From contig CP044131.1 in assembly GCA_008727115.1 (NCBI GenBank), forward strand, positions 3,410,001 through 3,474,000: a stretch of 64,000 nucleotides of DNA. Reading direction: 5' to 3'. This document shows positions 36,420 through 45,068 of this stretch, in pieces (position 1 is the first letter of the stretch; every line of letters begins with the position of its first letter). The translations under genes and the position numbers were made by a program. Below the pieces are notes generated by a model. It made no database searches and was not told the origin of the DNA. It saw only the letters and a program-made list of their open reading frames with translations. The DNA is from Comamonas testosteroni (GTDB taxonomy: Bacteria > Pseudomonadota > Gammaproteobacteria > Burkholderiales > Burkholderiaceae_C).

Positions 36420-36524
36420 TCACAAGGGATAGTTCTCGGCGGCGATGCCAGCCTTGGTCAGCGCGTTGAAAAGAGTGGACTTGCCCACATTGGGCAGACC
36501 CACGATGCCACATTTGAGGCTCAT
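36420..36524 (-). pseudogene. ychF': Displaced 5' fragment of ychF
   Basis: It encodes the first 33 residues of YchF exactly ([17 protein letters not shown]...), then one foreign codon and a TGA. Over 101 bp it differs from the functional gene at 10 positions, all synonymous third-base changes. This is the host's original gene start cut off by insertion; the functional gene took its start from the element. Confidence 0.88.
36424..36434. other. Right attachment core (attR)
   Basis: AAGGGATAGTT matches 31290-31300. To its left the sequence is element-specific; to its right it is the original ychF start. Confidence 0.6.
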
Positions 36525-36745
36525 GGAAATTCCTTATATATCAATGCACTTGCCTGGCACCACACCTGCGTGGCGGAAGTGCCCGATCCGCATTGGGGCG
36601 TGTTCGGTGTTCTTTTGAAGAGGTGGCTCAGAATCACTTTGCTTGAATAGCAGTGACTGGGTCTGGGCTCGGAAAGCCACCGATTGTAATGACCCGGCAA
36701 TCTCTGCTCATCTTGGGCAGAATGCACCGCCGCTTCACTGCTGCA

Positions 36746-36772
36746 GCAAAAAGCCTGCACCAAGGCAGGCTT
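36746..36772 (-). terminator. Terminator downstream of the 106-residue protein gene
   Basis: AAGCCTGC (36751-36758) pairs with GCAGGCTT (36765-36772); Ts follow on the minus strand. Confidence 0.75.
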
Positions 36773-36811
36773 GAAGAATCGTGAGGAAAAAGTCTGACGA
36801 CGCAGGACTAA

Positions 36812-37132
36812 TCAGGCTATTGCCTGAGAAAGTTCATCGCGCATGGGCCCAAACAGCAAATCCAGCCCTGCTGTCTGCTCCAGCCTGCGAAGCTGCGTCT
36901 GCGAGATACAAAGGTACTTGGTCATGCAGGGCGTCTGACAGCCACGCATCAATGCAGGCACTTTCTGCGCAAACTCCAGCACCCAGTCACCGTGCTGGCC
37001 TGCAATATGAGCATTCCCATCCGGCAGCCGGAAGTCTTTAGTCGGGGCCGGAAATGCGAGACGGGCGATCTTGCCAGCGAAGGCGCTGCTGCCCGTGATA
37101 ACAACGAAATCGCCCCCCAGAAACTCAGCCAT
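36812..37132 (-). CDS. Hypothetical protein, 106 residues
   Basis: I do not recognise a family. The reading frame is preceded by a good ribosome site (GGGAGG, 5-7 nt before ATG) and followed by a terminator, so it is probably real. It begins MAEFLGGDFVVITGSSAFAG and contains several cysteines and a C-terminal helical stretch (QTQLRRLEQTAGLDLLFG). No signal peptide or membrane segment is evident. It lies between the MOSC gene and the original ychF promoter. Confidence 0.65.
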   Translation of the reverse strand: MAEFLGGDFVVITGSSAFAGKIARLAFPAPTKDFRLPDGNAHIAGQHGDWVLEFAQKVPALMRGCQTPCMTKYLCISQTQLRRLEQTAGLDLLFGPMRDELSQAIA

Positions 37133-37245
37133 GAGGTCCTCCCTGTCATGCTGCGATCAATATCCCTATTGGACACTGTGAGTGTCGCCCGACTATGACA
37201 TGAGTACCCCAAGCGCTTGAAAGACAAAGGCTTACAACCGCTGCG

Positions 37246-38136
37246 CTATTCGCCAAAGCGCAGATTGCCCGCCAGGTGCTGACCTAGTCGCAGCTCTGCC
37301 AAGGCGTGCGGCTCTGGAGGCAGTCCCTGAACGATGGCGTTCATGCCAAAGGTGATCGCGCCGTCCACGCGGGCATCCTGGCGATAGCGGCCCATGGCCT
37401 GTCCCACCGCCACGCCGGCCACGGCGGTATCAGGGTCAATATCAGGAATGGGACAGCGCGTGCAGGGTTTGCAGGGGACAAGACTCAGCCCGGGGAACTC
37501 CTGCACCTCCAGTTGCTCCACTCTGTCTTCGTCATGGGCCTCCAGACCGGAGATCACGATATTCGCCCTGAAGCGGCGCGCATCCACAGCCGCTTCACCG
37601 GCCTGCAACAGCCGCTGATTGAGCTCATCTACCGCCGACTCGCTGAGCACCAGCAAAGGGTAACCGTCGGCAAAGTGCACAGGAGCTTGGTTTTGACCCA
37701 CCCAGCGCTCACTGGCCTGGCGAGGCTGGGCTGGATCAAAACGCACCAGACGGCAGTCCTCACCCAAAGCCTGGCTGAGCCACTTTTGCGCAGGCTCGGC
37801 CCACTCCCCCAGATCCCAGGCCTCCACCGTATCTTTCCAGACCTTGGCTCGACACCGCCGGCCCTGCGCCAGCAAAGGAATTTGCAGACTGTCCAGTCCC
37901 GGGAAGTGCAGCCCCAAAAAATCATCCGTAATCTCGGGGCGGATCAGCGCCATGCGTGGATGACTGCGCTGGGTCAAGAAATCACCTTGTGCATCCACCA
38001 CCATCCAGTGCCTGTCCCATTGCAGGCCATGGTGTGAAAGTCTGGCGCTCTGCACGGCAATGCCGGCGCAGGATTTGACGGGATAGATCCACAGCTCGGC
38101 AATCTGCCCCTGCACGTCATAAAAAGAGTCAGTCAT
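37246..38136 (-). CDS. MOSC-domain protein, YcbX type
   Basis: The protein is 296 residues. The N-terminal MOSC_N barrel (ELWIYPVKSCAGIAV) is followed by the MOSC domain, with the sulfur/molybdenum-handling cysteine region PCKPCTRCPIPDIDP near residue 224. YcbX proteins form a molybdenum-dependent reductase of N-hydroxylated bases in E. coli. Unlike E. coli YcbX I see no C-terminal ferredoxin domain, so it would need a separate electron donor. It is a single gene diverging from the UbiH-like gene. Confidence 0.88.
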   Translation of the reverse strand: MTDSFYDVQGQIAELWIYPVKSCAGIAVQSARLSHHGLQWDRHWMVVDAQGDFLTQRSHPRMALIRPEITDDFLGLHFPGLDSLQIPLLAQGRRCRAKVWKDTVEAWDLGEWAEPAQKWLSQALGEDCRLVRFDPAQPRQASERWVGQNQAPVHFADGYPLLVLSESAVDELNQRLLQAGEAAVDARRFRANIVISGLEAHDEDRVEQLEVQEFPGLSLVPCKPCTRCPIPDIDPDTAVAGVAVGQAMGRYRQDARVDGAITFGMNAIVQGLPPEPHALAELRLGQHLAGNLRFGE

Positions 38137-38289
38137 CGCTGTCCTTTGATCTTGGATTTATGCTCATTTTGGCCTCAGCCCCTTATAAATCCTGCGCATA
38201 GCGCTATCAACAAAATAGTTGCATCCAGCCCACAGCGCCCCTGACCGAGGTTTCCTCTATGGCCGCAAGCCCAGCCCGCGCCTCCTACA

Positions 38290-39426
38290 ATGCCGGGCAT
38301 GGCGCAAACCTTTGATGTATGTATTCGTGGAGCCGGCATTGTGGGCCGGACCTTGGCTCTCTTGCTGGCGCGTGAACGCCTGCGTGTCGCGCTGGTGGCG
38401 CCGTCACAGCCGCGCTCGCAGCAGCACAAGGATGTACGAGCCTATGCGCTCAATACCAGCTCCAGAGCCGTACTGCAGTCGCTGCGCTGCTGGCCCGACG
38501 ATGAAGATGCCACACCAGTCACCGGCATGCAGGTGTTTGGCGACCTGGACGGCCAAGTCCAGTTTGACGCGGCTTCTCAGGAAGTGGAAGCACTGGCCTG
38601 GATTGTCGATGTGCCTGCACTGGAGCAGCGCCTGTCTGAAGCCGTGCGTTACCAGCCTCAGGTCGAAATCGTCAAGGAGCCGGTGGAAGCGGCCCTCACT
38701 GCCGTCTGCGAAGGTCGCGCCAGCAGCACACGCGCCGAGTTTGGCGTGGACTTCTCGGTCACCCCTTATCCCCAGCACGCCATTGCCACGCGGCTGAGCT
38801 GCGAGCTGCCCCACGGCGGCATTGCCCGCCAGTGGTTCACGCCCGAAGGCATTCTGGCCTTTCTGCCCATGGGCGGCCCTGAGGGCCATGAAGTGGCCGT
38901 GGTCTGGTCGCTGGACAAGGCCCTGGTACCAGACTGGCTCGATAGCGACGAAGAGAGCTTTACCGCCCGCCTGCAGGCCATCAGCCAGAACGCACTGGGC
39001 CAGCTGGAGCTCATTTCCGAGCGCTCCACCTGGCCACTGCAGCAAGCCGTGGCCGACCGCTGGTGCGGCCCATCTGTGCACAACAGCGGCCAAAACTGGG
39101 TGCTGGCCGGCGATGCAGCCCACAACGTCCATCCTCTGGCTGGCCAGGGCCTGAACCTGGGCCTGGGAGATGTGCAAGCCCTGGCGCGCATTTTGCAAGA
39201 GCGTGACTACTGGCGCAGCCCCGCAGACCTGAAGCTGCTGCGCCAATATGAGCGTGAGCGCAAGGCCTCGCTGGCCCCCATGGGGCTGGCCATGGACGGC
39301 CTGCAGCAGCTTTTTTCCCGCCCCGAAGTACCTGTGCAGATGCTGCGCAACTGGGGTATGAAGGGCTTTGAACGCAGTGGCCCGCTCAAGTCCTGGATGG
39401 CCCGACAAGCCATGGGCCTGCTTTAA
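38290..39426 (+). CDS. UbiH/UbiF-type FAD monooxygenase
   Basis: This flavoprotein hydroxylase has 378 residues. The FAD-binding Rossmann motif GAGIVGRTLALLLARE is near the N-terminus, and the second FAD motif LAGDAAHNVHPLAGQGLNLGLGD is near residue 275. The family hydroxylates ubiquinone precursors in the membrane-associated Ubi complex. Which ring position is modified cannot be told from sequence. MAQTFDV at 38299 is an equally good start. dsbC follows in the same direction. Confidence 0.88.
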   Translation: MPGMAQTFDVCIRGAGIVGRTLALLLARERLRVALVAPSQPRSQQHKDVRAYALNTSSRAVLQSLRCWPDDEDATPVTGMQVFGDLDGQVQFDAASQEVEALAWIVDVPALEQRLSEAVRYQPQVEIVKEPVEAALTAVCEGRASSTRAEFGVDFSVTPYPQHAIATRLSCELPHGGIARQWFTPEGILAFLPMGGPEGHEVAVVWSLDKALVPDWLDSDEESFTARLQAISQNALGQLELISERSTWPLQQAVADRWCGPSVHNSGQNWVLAGDAAHNVHPLAGQGLNLGLGDVQALARILQERDYWRSPADLKLLRQYERERKASLAPMGLAMDGLQQLFSRPEVPVQMLRNWGMKGFERSGPLKSWMARQAMGLL

Positions 39427-39540
39427 GGGAACCCCTGGCGCCCACGGGACTCCAACCCTCAGCCCTGTCACCCCGGCTCAGCCGGGATGACGGAAACCGA
39501 TAGTCTCATCTTGCCGCTGCCGCGGCCTTGCAAATCCCCC

Positions 39541-40251
39541 ATGAAACTTGTTGCCTGCTTGCTGGCTTCTGTCAGCCTGACCTTCGGCCTGAGCGTCCAT
39601 GCCCAGGATGCCAATCTCAAGAAAACACTGATTGAGCGCATTCCTCAGCTCGAAAAAATCGACGAGGTGCGCTCCACCCCCATGAGTGGCCTGTACGAAG
39701 TGCGCGTGGGCACGGACATCTTCTACACCGATGCCAAAGGCAACTATCTGATTCAGGGCGAGCTGATCGACACCAAGGCCAAGCGCAACCTGACCGAAGA
39801 CCGCATGACCCAGCTCACGGCGGTGGACTTCAAGCAGTTGCCCATCAAGGACGCCATCACCATCGTGCACGGCAAGGGCGAGCGCAAGATGGCCGTGTTT
39901 GAAGACCCCAACTGCGGCTACTGCAAGCGCTTTGAAAAAGACCTGCAAAGCGTGGACAACGTCACTATCTACGTGTTCCTCTATCCCATCCTGAGCGCGG
40001 ACTCGGCCGAGAAGTCGCGCAATATCTGGTGTGCCAAGGACCAGGCCAAGGCCTGGCAGGATCAGATGCTGAACAGCAAGAATGCACCGGCCGCGCAATG
40101 CGACCCTGCCCCCATCCAGCGCAATCTGGCATTTGGCCGCAAGTACAAGATCACCGGTACGCCCACTGTGATCTTTTCCAACAATGTGCGCGTGCCTGGC
40201 GCCATCTCGGCCACCGAGGTGGAAAAGCAGCTGGCAGCCGCCGCCAAGTAA
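39541..40251 (+). CDS. dsbC: Thiol:disulfide interchange protein DsbC
   Basis: This periplasmic disulfide isomerase has 236 residues with a signal peptide cut after VHAQ. The N-terminal dimerisation domain is followed by a thioredoxin fold with the active site CGYC at residues 125-128 and the cis-Pro loop in TGTPTVIF. The start at 39541 directly begins the signal peptide; an upstream in-frame start would bury it. Confidence 0.95.
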   Translation: MKLVACLLASVSLTFGLSVHAQDANLKKTLIERIPQLEKIDEVRSTPMSGLYEVRVGTDIFYTDAKGNYLIQGELIDTKAKRNLTEDRMTQLTAVDFKQLPIKDAITIVHGKGERKMAVFEDPNCGYCKRFEKDLQSVDNVTIYVFLYPILSADSAEKSRNIWCAKDQAKAWQDQMLNSKNAPAAQCDPAPIQRNLAFGRKYKITGTPTVIFSNNVRVPGAISATEVEKQLAAAAK

Positions 40252-40345
40252 TCTCTCTCTCATTGCCGGGGCAGCGCACTGCGGATGCAGAAATCCCGTG
40301 CGCTGCGACAGCCTCGCATGCTCCGGCCGCATTTCTGGAGCTGTC

Positions 40346-42163
40346 ATGACTGCTGTTCTCACCCCCTCCGGCATCCACCCCGACATCCGCTACACCGTGC
40401 AGGCCAGCGCGGTGGACGCCCATCTGTTTGATGTCACCCTGCATATCGCCAAGCCAGCCACCGGGCAGTTGCTCTCGCTGCCAGTGTGGATTCCCGGCAG
40501 CTATTTGGTACGCGAGTTTTCCAAGAGCCTGCAAGGCCTGAGCGCCGTGCAAAACGGCCAGCCTGTTCAAGCGCAGCAGCTCAGAAAAAATCAATGGAAA
40601 ATCGGCTGTAGCGCAGACACAGAATGCGTTATCAGCTATCAAGTTTGCGCCTGCGACACCTCGGTGCGCACCGCCTGGCTAGACCGCCGCCGTGGCTTTT
40701 TCAACGGCACCAGTCTGTGCCTGCGTGTGCATGGTCAGGAAGACCAGCCTCATGCGCTGGAGCTGCTGAGCAGCCCTGCCACTGAGGGCTGGCAAGTGGC
40801 GACCGGACTGACGGCCGCAAAAACCGATACCAACGGCTTTGGCCTCTACACAGCAGCTCATTACGACGAGCTGGTGGATTGCCCTGTGGAAATGGGCCGT
40901 TTCTGGCGCGGCAGTTTTGTGGCGGGCGGTGTGCCTCATGAGTTTGTGGTTGCAGGCGCTGCTCCCAGCTTTGATGGCGAACGCCTGCTGGCTGACACGA
41001 AAAAGATCTGCGAAGCCGAAATCGCCTTCTGGCATGCCGACGGCAGCCTGCCGCCCATGGATCGCTATGTCTTCATGCTCAATGTGGTGGACGACAACTA
41101 TGGCGGGCTAGAGCACCGCAACAGCACGGCGCTGATCTGTGGCCGCCGTGATCTGCCGCGAAAAGGTGAAGCCCGGGCCTGCGAGGGCTACAACACTCTG
41201 CTGGGCCTGATCAGCCACGAATACTTTCACACCTGGAACGTCAAACGCCTGCGCCCCGCCGAGTTCGCACGCTATGACTATGAGCAGGAAAACTACACCG
41301 AACTGCTGTGGTTCTTCGAAGGCTTTACCAGCTACTACGACGACTTGTTCCTGCGCCGTGCCGGACTGATCGACAGCGCTCAGTATCTCAAGCTGATCAC
41401 GCGCACCATCAACCAGGTACTGCAAACGCCCGGCCGCCAGGTGCAGTCCGTGGCCGAGGCCAGTTTTGACGCCTGGGTCAAGTACTACCGCCAGGATGAA
41501 AACACGGCCAACCACACGGTCAGCTACTACACCAAAGGATCGCTGGTGGCGCTGTGCCTGGACCTGGCGCTGCGCGCTGCGGGAGCGCACAGTCTGGACG
41601 ATGTAATGCGCGGCCTGTGGACAAAGTCTGCAGGCGGTCCCATCAGCGAGGCCGATGTGCTGGACGTCATCAGCCGCCTAGGCCATGCCGATATCGCCGA
41701 GCAACTGAAAACCTGGGTGCATTCCACCGACGATCTGCCGCTGCGCGAACTGCTGGCCCAGCATGGCGTGAACAGCAAGGTCGAACCCGCCCAGCTGGCA
41801 CAGAAACTGGGCCTGCGCGTGCAGGAAAGCCAGGGTCTGCAGGTCAAGACCGTGCTGCGCGGCGGCCTGGCCGAGCAGGCCGGCATGATGGCAGGCGACG
41901 AATGGCTGGCCCTTGAGGCCGACGGCCAGCGCTGGCGTATCAGCAAACTGGACGATGTGCCGCTGTACGCCAGCGGTTGCAATCAGGTCACTGCCTGGGT
42001 AGCGCGTGACCGGCAGATTCTGGAACTGCCTCTGGCGCTGTCCGCCGTGCTTGCCAAACCCGCCAGCGAGGATGCAAATGCCGCCAGCACCATCAGCAAT
42101 CTGGGCCTGGAAATCACCGACAAAGCCGCCGCAGAGCGCTGGCTGACGGGCTTAGCCGGCTAA
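40346..42163 (+). CDS. M61 family glycyl aminopeptidase-like metallopeptidase
   Basis: The protein is 605 residues. The zinc site HEYFH is at residues 291-295, with the third ligand Glu in FFEGFTSYYDD. A C-terminal PDZ domain is recognisable from LGLRVQESQGLQVKTVLRGG and EQAGMMAGDEWLALE. No signal peptide is visible, so it is probably cytoplasmic. The start at 40346 has a GGAG ribosome site; the frame extends further upstream but overlaps dsbC. Confidence 0.93.
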   Translation: MTAVLTPSGIHPDIRYTVQASAVDAHLFDVTLHIAKPATGQLLSLPVWIPGSYLVREFSKSLQGLSAVQNGQPVQAQQLRKNQWKIGCSADTECVISYQVCACDTSVRTAWLDRRRGFFNGTSLCLRVHGQEDQPHALELLSSPATEGWQVATGLTAAKTDTNGFGLYTAAHYDELVDCPVEMGRFWRGSFVAGGVPHEFVVAGAAPSFDGERLLADTKKICEAEIAFWHADGSLPPMDRYVFMLNVVDDNYGGLEHRNSTALICGRRDLPRKGEARACEGYNTLLGLISHEYFHTWNVKRLRPAEFARYDYEQENYTELLWFFEGFTSYYDDLFLRRAGLIDSAQYLKLITRTINQVLQTPGRQVQSVAEASFDAWVKYYRQDENTANHTVSYYTKGSLVALCLDLALRAAGAHSLDDVMRGLWTKSAGGPISEADVLDVISRLGHADIAEQLKTWVHSTDDLPLRELLAQHGVNSKVEPAQLAQKLGLRVQESQGLQVKTVLRGGLAEQAGMMAGDEWLALEADGQRWRISKLDDVPLYASGCNQVTAWVARDRQILELPLALSAVLAKPASEDANAASTISNLGLEITDKAAAERWLTGLAG

Positions 42164-42274
42164 GCACGGCGTGCACAACGCTGGTGCTAGGCGACAGACC
42201 TCGGCAAGCACCAGCGGTTATTCTTAGCAAAACCTTGGCAAAAGCAACGATTCATTCTTTAGCAGGAGACAAAC

Positions 42275-43054
42275 TTGGCCTACGAAACCATTGAAGTCCG
42301 CGTCGAAGCGGAAAAAGTCGGCGTCATCACATTGAACCGCCCCAAGCAGCTCAACGCCCTGAACGATCAGCTGATGGATGAGTTGGGCGATGCGCTCAAG
42401 AAGTTCGATGCCGACAAAAGCATTGGCTGCATGATCATCACCGGCAGTGAACGCGCTTTTGCCGCCGGAGCCGACATCGGCGCCATGGCCAAGTACAACT
42501 TTGCCGACGCCTATGGCGGCGACTACATCACCCGCAACTGGGAAGCCATTCGCAGCATCCGCAAGCCCGTGATTGCCGCCGTCAGCGGCTTTGCACTGGG
42601 CGGCGGCTGCGAGCTGGCCATGATGTGCGACTTCATCATCGCCGCCGACAACGCCAAGTTCGGCCAGCCCGAAATCAAGCTGGGCGTGATTCCCGGTGCA
42701 GGCGGCACACAGCGCCTGCCTCGTGCCGTGGGCAAGAGCAAGGCCATGGACATGGCCCTGACCGCCCGCATGATGGACGCCACTGAAGCCGAGCGCGCCG
42801 GCCTGGTCAGCCGAGTTGTGCCTTTTGACAAGATGATGGAAGAAGCACTGGGCGCAGCCCTCATCATCAGCGGCTTCTCTCAGCTGGCTGTGATGGCGGC
42901 CAAGGAGTCCGTGAACCGCGCATTTGAAGGCAGCCTTGCCGATGGCGTAATGTTCGAGCGTCGCCTGTTCCACGCGCTGTTTGCCACGCAGGATCAAAAG
43001 GAAGGCATGGACGCCTTTGTGAACAAGCGCCCTGCCAACTTCACGCACCAGTAA
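42275..43054 (+). CDS. Enoyl-CoA hydratase
   Basis: This crotonase-fold enzyme of 259 residues hydrates trans-2-enoyl-CoA in fatty-acid or phenylacetate-type oxidation. The oxyanion-hole segments are [11 protein letters not shown] and [15 protein letters not shown], and the catalytic glutamates lie in GGGCELAM and [19 protein letters not shown]. Translation starts at a TTG with a strong AGGAG 7 nt upstream; no ATG is better placed. It ends at a bidirectional terminator shared with the next gene. Confidence 0.94.
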   Translation: MAYETIEVRVEAEKVGVITLNRPKQLNALNDQLMDELGDALKKFDADKSIGCMIITGSERAFAAGADIGAMAKYNFADAYGGDYITRNWEAIRSIRKPVIAAVSGFALGGGCELAMMCDFIIAADNAKFGQPEIKLGVIPGAGGTQRLPRAVGKSKAMDMALTARMMDATEAERAGLVSRVVPFDKMMEEALGAALIISGFSQLAVMAAKESVNRAFEGSLADGVMFERRLFHALFATQDQKEGMDAFVNKRPANFTHQ

Positions 43055-43080
43055 ACCCATCAGCGTTGTTACACGCCATG

Positions 43081-43115
43081 AAAAAAGCGCCACATGACTG
43101 TGGCGCTTTTTCTAT
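43081..43115. terminator. Bidirectional terminator after enoyl-CoA hydratase
   Basis: AGCGCCACA...TGTGGCGCT stem (43086-43107) with an A-run before and a T-run after. Confidence 0.9.
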
Positions 43116-43127
43116 TCAGAGCTGTAA

Positions 43128-44294
43128 TCAGCTGATCAACCTACCGCTGCCGTCAACCGTCACCGTATCGGTATAGCTATTGCCCTGGCGCACGTTCTTG
43201 CCAAAGTTCAGGCGCACGCCGCCGATATCAAAGTTGGACAGACTCTCCAGCCCTGCTATCAGGCTCTCACGATCCGCCTTGGGCCCAGCGCGGCGCAGGC
43301 CTTCGGCCAGCACGTAGGCATCCACATAGCCTTCCAGACTCACCAGAGATTCACTCTCGAACCCAGCAGTCTTCATGTCACGGCGGTACTGACGCACGAT
43401 CTCGAACTTCTGTGCATTGGGCGAAGGCACGATTACCGAGAAAAAGGGCCTGTCATTGCCTTTGGACAGTTTGGCCAGGTTGGCCGCTGTACCGCTGACG
43501 GAGAGGCCATAGCACAGCGATGCGCCGCCCGCGGCACGGTAGGCCTGATAAAAAGCCGGTGCAGTGCCCGCCAGACTCATGATCAGCACCTGCACCGGCA
43601 ATTTCGCCAGTTGCTGCGCCGCAGCCTCAACCTCAAGACTGGCCGTGCCCGGCGTGCTGGCGATGCCCACGGCCTCGATCTTGCGCCGCGCCAGCGAAGC
43701 CTGAAACGACTCCAGCACGGACTGACCAAAGGGGTCGTTGGGATAGACCAGACCAAAGCGCTTGAGACCCAGGTTGTCCGCCAGCTTGACCAGTCGCTCC
43801 ACCTCCTGGTCATAGTTCGTTCGTACCCAGAACACGTTCTTCGCCCCGCTCTTGTGCAGCGCCGTCGCGCCCGTATTGGGGCCGATGATGGGCAGATCGC
43901 GCACAGCCTTCATGATTTCCGCCGTCTGGCGTGTGCCTTGCGGATGAATCAGCGCCAGCACGCTAGGGTCGGCCGCAAAGCGCAGCGCGTTGTCCTTGGC
44001 CTTGTCTGCATTGAACTCGTCATCAGCCTTGAGCAATTCGATCTGGCGTCCATGAATACCTCCGGCGCGATTGACGGCATCGAAATATGCCTTGGCGCCA
44101 TAGAGCAGGCCCTGACCATTGAAGCGCTCAACGCCGGTATCGGCAATCGTGGCGGCAATGCACAAGGTTGGGGACTGGGCTTTTGCCACCCAAGGCGCAC
44201 TCAGCAGGGAAGCACCGGCTGCAGCCAACAAGGTACGGCGGCGGGGGGAGAAAGAAAGGGGGGATGTGGGAAACTGGCTCTCAGACACGCTCAC
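43128..44294 (-). CDS. Branched-chain amino acid-type ABC transporter substrate-binding protein
   Basis: This LivK-like periplasmic protein has about 388 residues from the chosen GTG. The leader SPRRRTLLAAAGASLLSAPWVAKAQ has a twin-arginine-like start. The fold is indicated by FNGQGLLYGAKAYFDAVNRAGGIHGRQIELLKADDEFN. The ligand is unknown and no permease genes are adjacent. An alternative GTG at 44363 would lengthen it, but a promoter-like TTGACG/ATAGTT pair (about 44310-44350) favours the later start. Confidence 0.87.
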   Translation of the reverse strand: MSVSESQFPTSPLSFSPRRRTLLAAAGASLLSAPWVAKAQSPTLCIAATIADTGVERFNGQGLLYGAKAYFDAVNRAGGIHGRQIELLKADDEFNADKAKDNALRFAADPSVLALIHPQGTRQTAEIMKAVRDLPIIGPNTGATALHKSGAKNVFWVRTNYDQEVERLVKLADNLGLKRFGLVYPNDPFGQSVLESFQASLARRKIEAVGIASTPGTASLEVEAAAQQLAKLPVQVLIMSLAGTAPAFYQAYRAAGGASLCYGLSVSGTAANLAKLSKGNDRPFFSVIVPSPNAQKFEIVRQYRRDMKTAGFESESLVSLEGYVDAYVLAEGLRRAGPKADRESLIAGLESLSNFDIGGVRLNFGKNVRQGNSYTDTVTVDGSGRLIS

Positions 44295-44487
44295 GACTCG
44301 CTTCAAGTTTGCAGAATCGCAAACTATTGTTAGAAGCCGTATTTGCGTCAACAGTACCGTCACCTATACGACACTCAACTCCTATCAGTCCTTGACCGGA
44401 TACTGATCGAGCGCAATGAGTGCAATAGGCAGAAAAAAGGCAGGAAAAAATTCTGTGCCTGTTTTTTGGCAGCAGGTTATTTCTGTA

Positions 44488-44493
44488 TATAAT
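44488..44493 (+). promoter_or_regulatory. -10 box of the first tRNA-Met gene
   Basis: TATAAT lies 10 bp before the mature tRNA start, consistent with a strong stable-RNA promoter; the -35 is poor (TTTGGC region). Confidence 0.6.
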
Positions 44494-44503
44494 TGCTATC
44501 TCT

Positions 44504-44580
44504 GGTCGTGTAGCTCAGTTGGTTAGAGCGCAGCATTCATAATGCTGATGTCGCAGGTTCAAGTCCCGCCTCGACCACCA
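44504..44580 (+). tRNA. tRNA-Met (CAT), copy 1
   Basis: This is a 77-nt cloverleaf including encoded CCA. The anticodon loop is TTCATAA in the stem CAGCA/TGCTG. It is an elongator type by its A51-C63 T-stem pair, also seen in E. coli elongator tRNA-Met. The acceptor stem GGTCGTG/CTCGACC has a U-U mismatch at the sixth pair, unlike copy 2. Confidence 0.95.
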
Positions 44581-44585
44581 GACAG

Positions 44586-44625
44586 GAAACCGCAGTGTTT
44601 GCAAAAACACTGCGGTTTTTTCTTG
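44586..44625 (+). terminator. Terminator after the first tRNA-Met
   Basis: AACCGCAGTG pairs with CACTGCGGTT, followed by a T-run. Confidence 0.85.
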
Positions 44626-44686
44626 TGAGACCTGGTTCTCAGGCCTCACAAAAATCTTCAAATCGCCGGACAAGGTCATTTTTTGA

Positions 44687-44692
44687 TCTACA
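44687..44692 (+). promoter_or_regulatory. -10 box of the second tRNA-Met gene
   Basis: TACAAT lies 13 bp before the second mature tRNA, so each copy appears to have its own promoter. Confidence 0.45.
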
Positions 44693-44705
44693 ATTGCAGA
44701 CTGTC

Positions 44706-44782
44706 GGTCGTATAGCTCAGTTGGTTAGAGCGCAGCATTCATAATGCTGATGTCGCAGGTTCGAGTCCCGCTACGACCACCA
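44706..44782 (+). tRNA. tRNA-Met (CAT), copy 2
   Basis: This 77-nt gene is nearly identical to copy 1 but has a fully paired acceptor stem (GGTCGTA/TACGACC). The anticodon is CAT. It has its own promoter and terminator. Confidence 0.96.
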
Positions 44783-44788
44783 AATACA

Positions 44789-44823
44789 AGCCCCAGCTGC
44801 TCACGCAACTGGGGCTTTCGCTT
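44789..44823 (+). terminator. Terminator after the second tRNA-Met
   Basis: AAGCCCCAG pairs with CTGGGGCTT, followed by a T-rich tail. Confidence 0.82.
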
Positions 44824-45001
44824 TTTACAGAGGCCACATTGCGCCGCCCTGCCCTTTCTGCACCGCAGAAACCAGCGCAGATCGCGTCGCGCCATGCTCC
44901 CGCCGCTCAACTCCCCTTCAAGGACTTTTTCGTGCCCGTTGCACCCCAAGGATGCTGCACGCACGCTGCGTGCCCGCGCGCTGGCCTTTTGCCCAGCGAG
45001 G

Positions 45002-45027
45002 GCCTGCTTTTTTCCGCAAAAGCAGGC
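45002..45027 (+). repeat. Leader hairpin of the MFS transporter gene
   Basis: A perfect 10-bp stem GCCTGCTTTT/AAAAGCAGGC with a 6-nt loop lies 41 bp before the GTG start. It has no T-run, so it is not a standard terminator; it may be an mRNA stability or regulatory structure. Confidence 0.45.
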
Positions 45028-45068
45028 GCACCGGCTCCAAAAGTTCGTCTTCGCTCAAGGACTCTACC

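Larger units (their letters stand above)
31290..36434. mobile_element. Integrated element in the 5' end of ychF (about 5.13 kb)
   Basis: The unit is flanked by AAGGGATAGTT (31290-31300 and 36424-36434). Similarity between the two ends extends through the ychF start and on into the upstream region (31290-31580 versus 36424-36706), but stops abruptly on the ychF-body side of the core, as expected for site-specific integration. It carries a tyrosine integrase next to the left end, a GIY-YIG protein, a serine recombinase, a DUF5710 protein and a large protein with possible replication-initiator features. No conjugation genes are visible, so it would be a mobilisable, satellite or phage-derived element. 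Confidence 0.8.
36232..36811. other. Right end of the element and original ychF upstream region
   Basis: There is no complete gene in these 580 bp. In order: a minus-strand terminator (36249-36292), two inverted repeats (36364-36412), the attachment core (36424-36434), the displaced ychF 5' fragment to 36524, the original ychF promoter region to about 36706, and a terminator for the next minus-strand gene (36746-36772). Confidence 0.7.

Noticed and set aside
31290..36434. Conjugative element (ICE)
   Set aside because: No relaxase, coupling protein or type IV secretion genes are present in the 5.1 kb; at most it is mobilised in trans.
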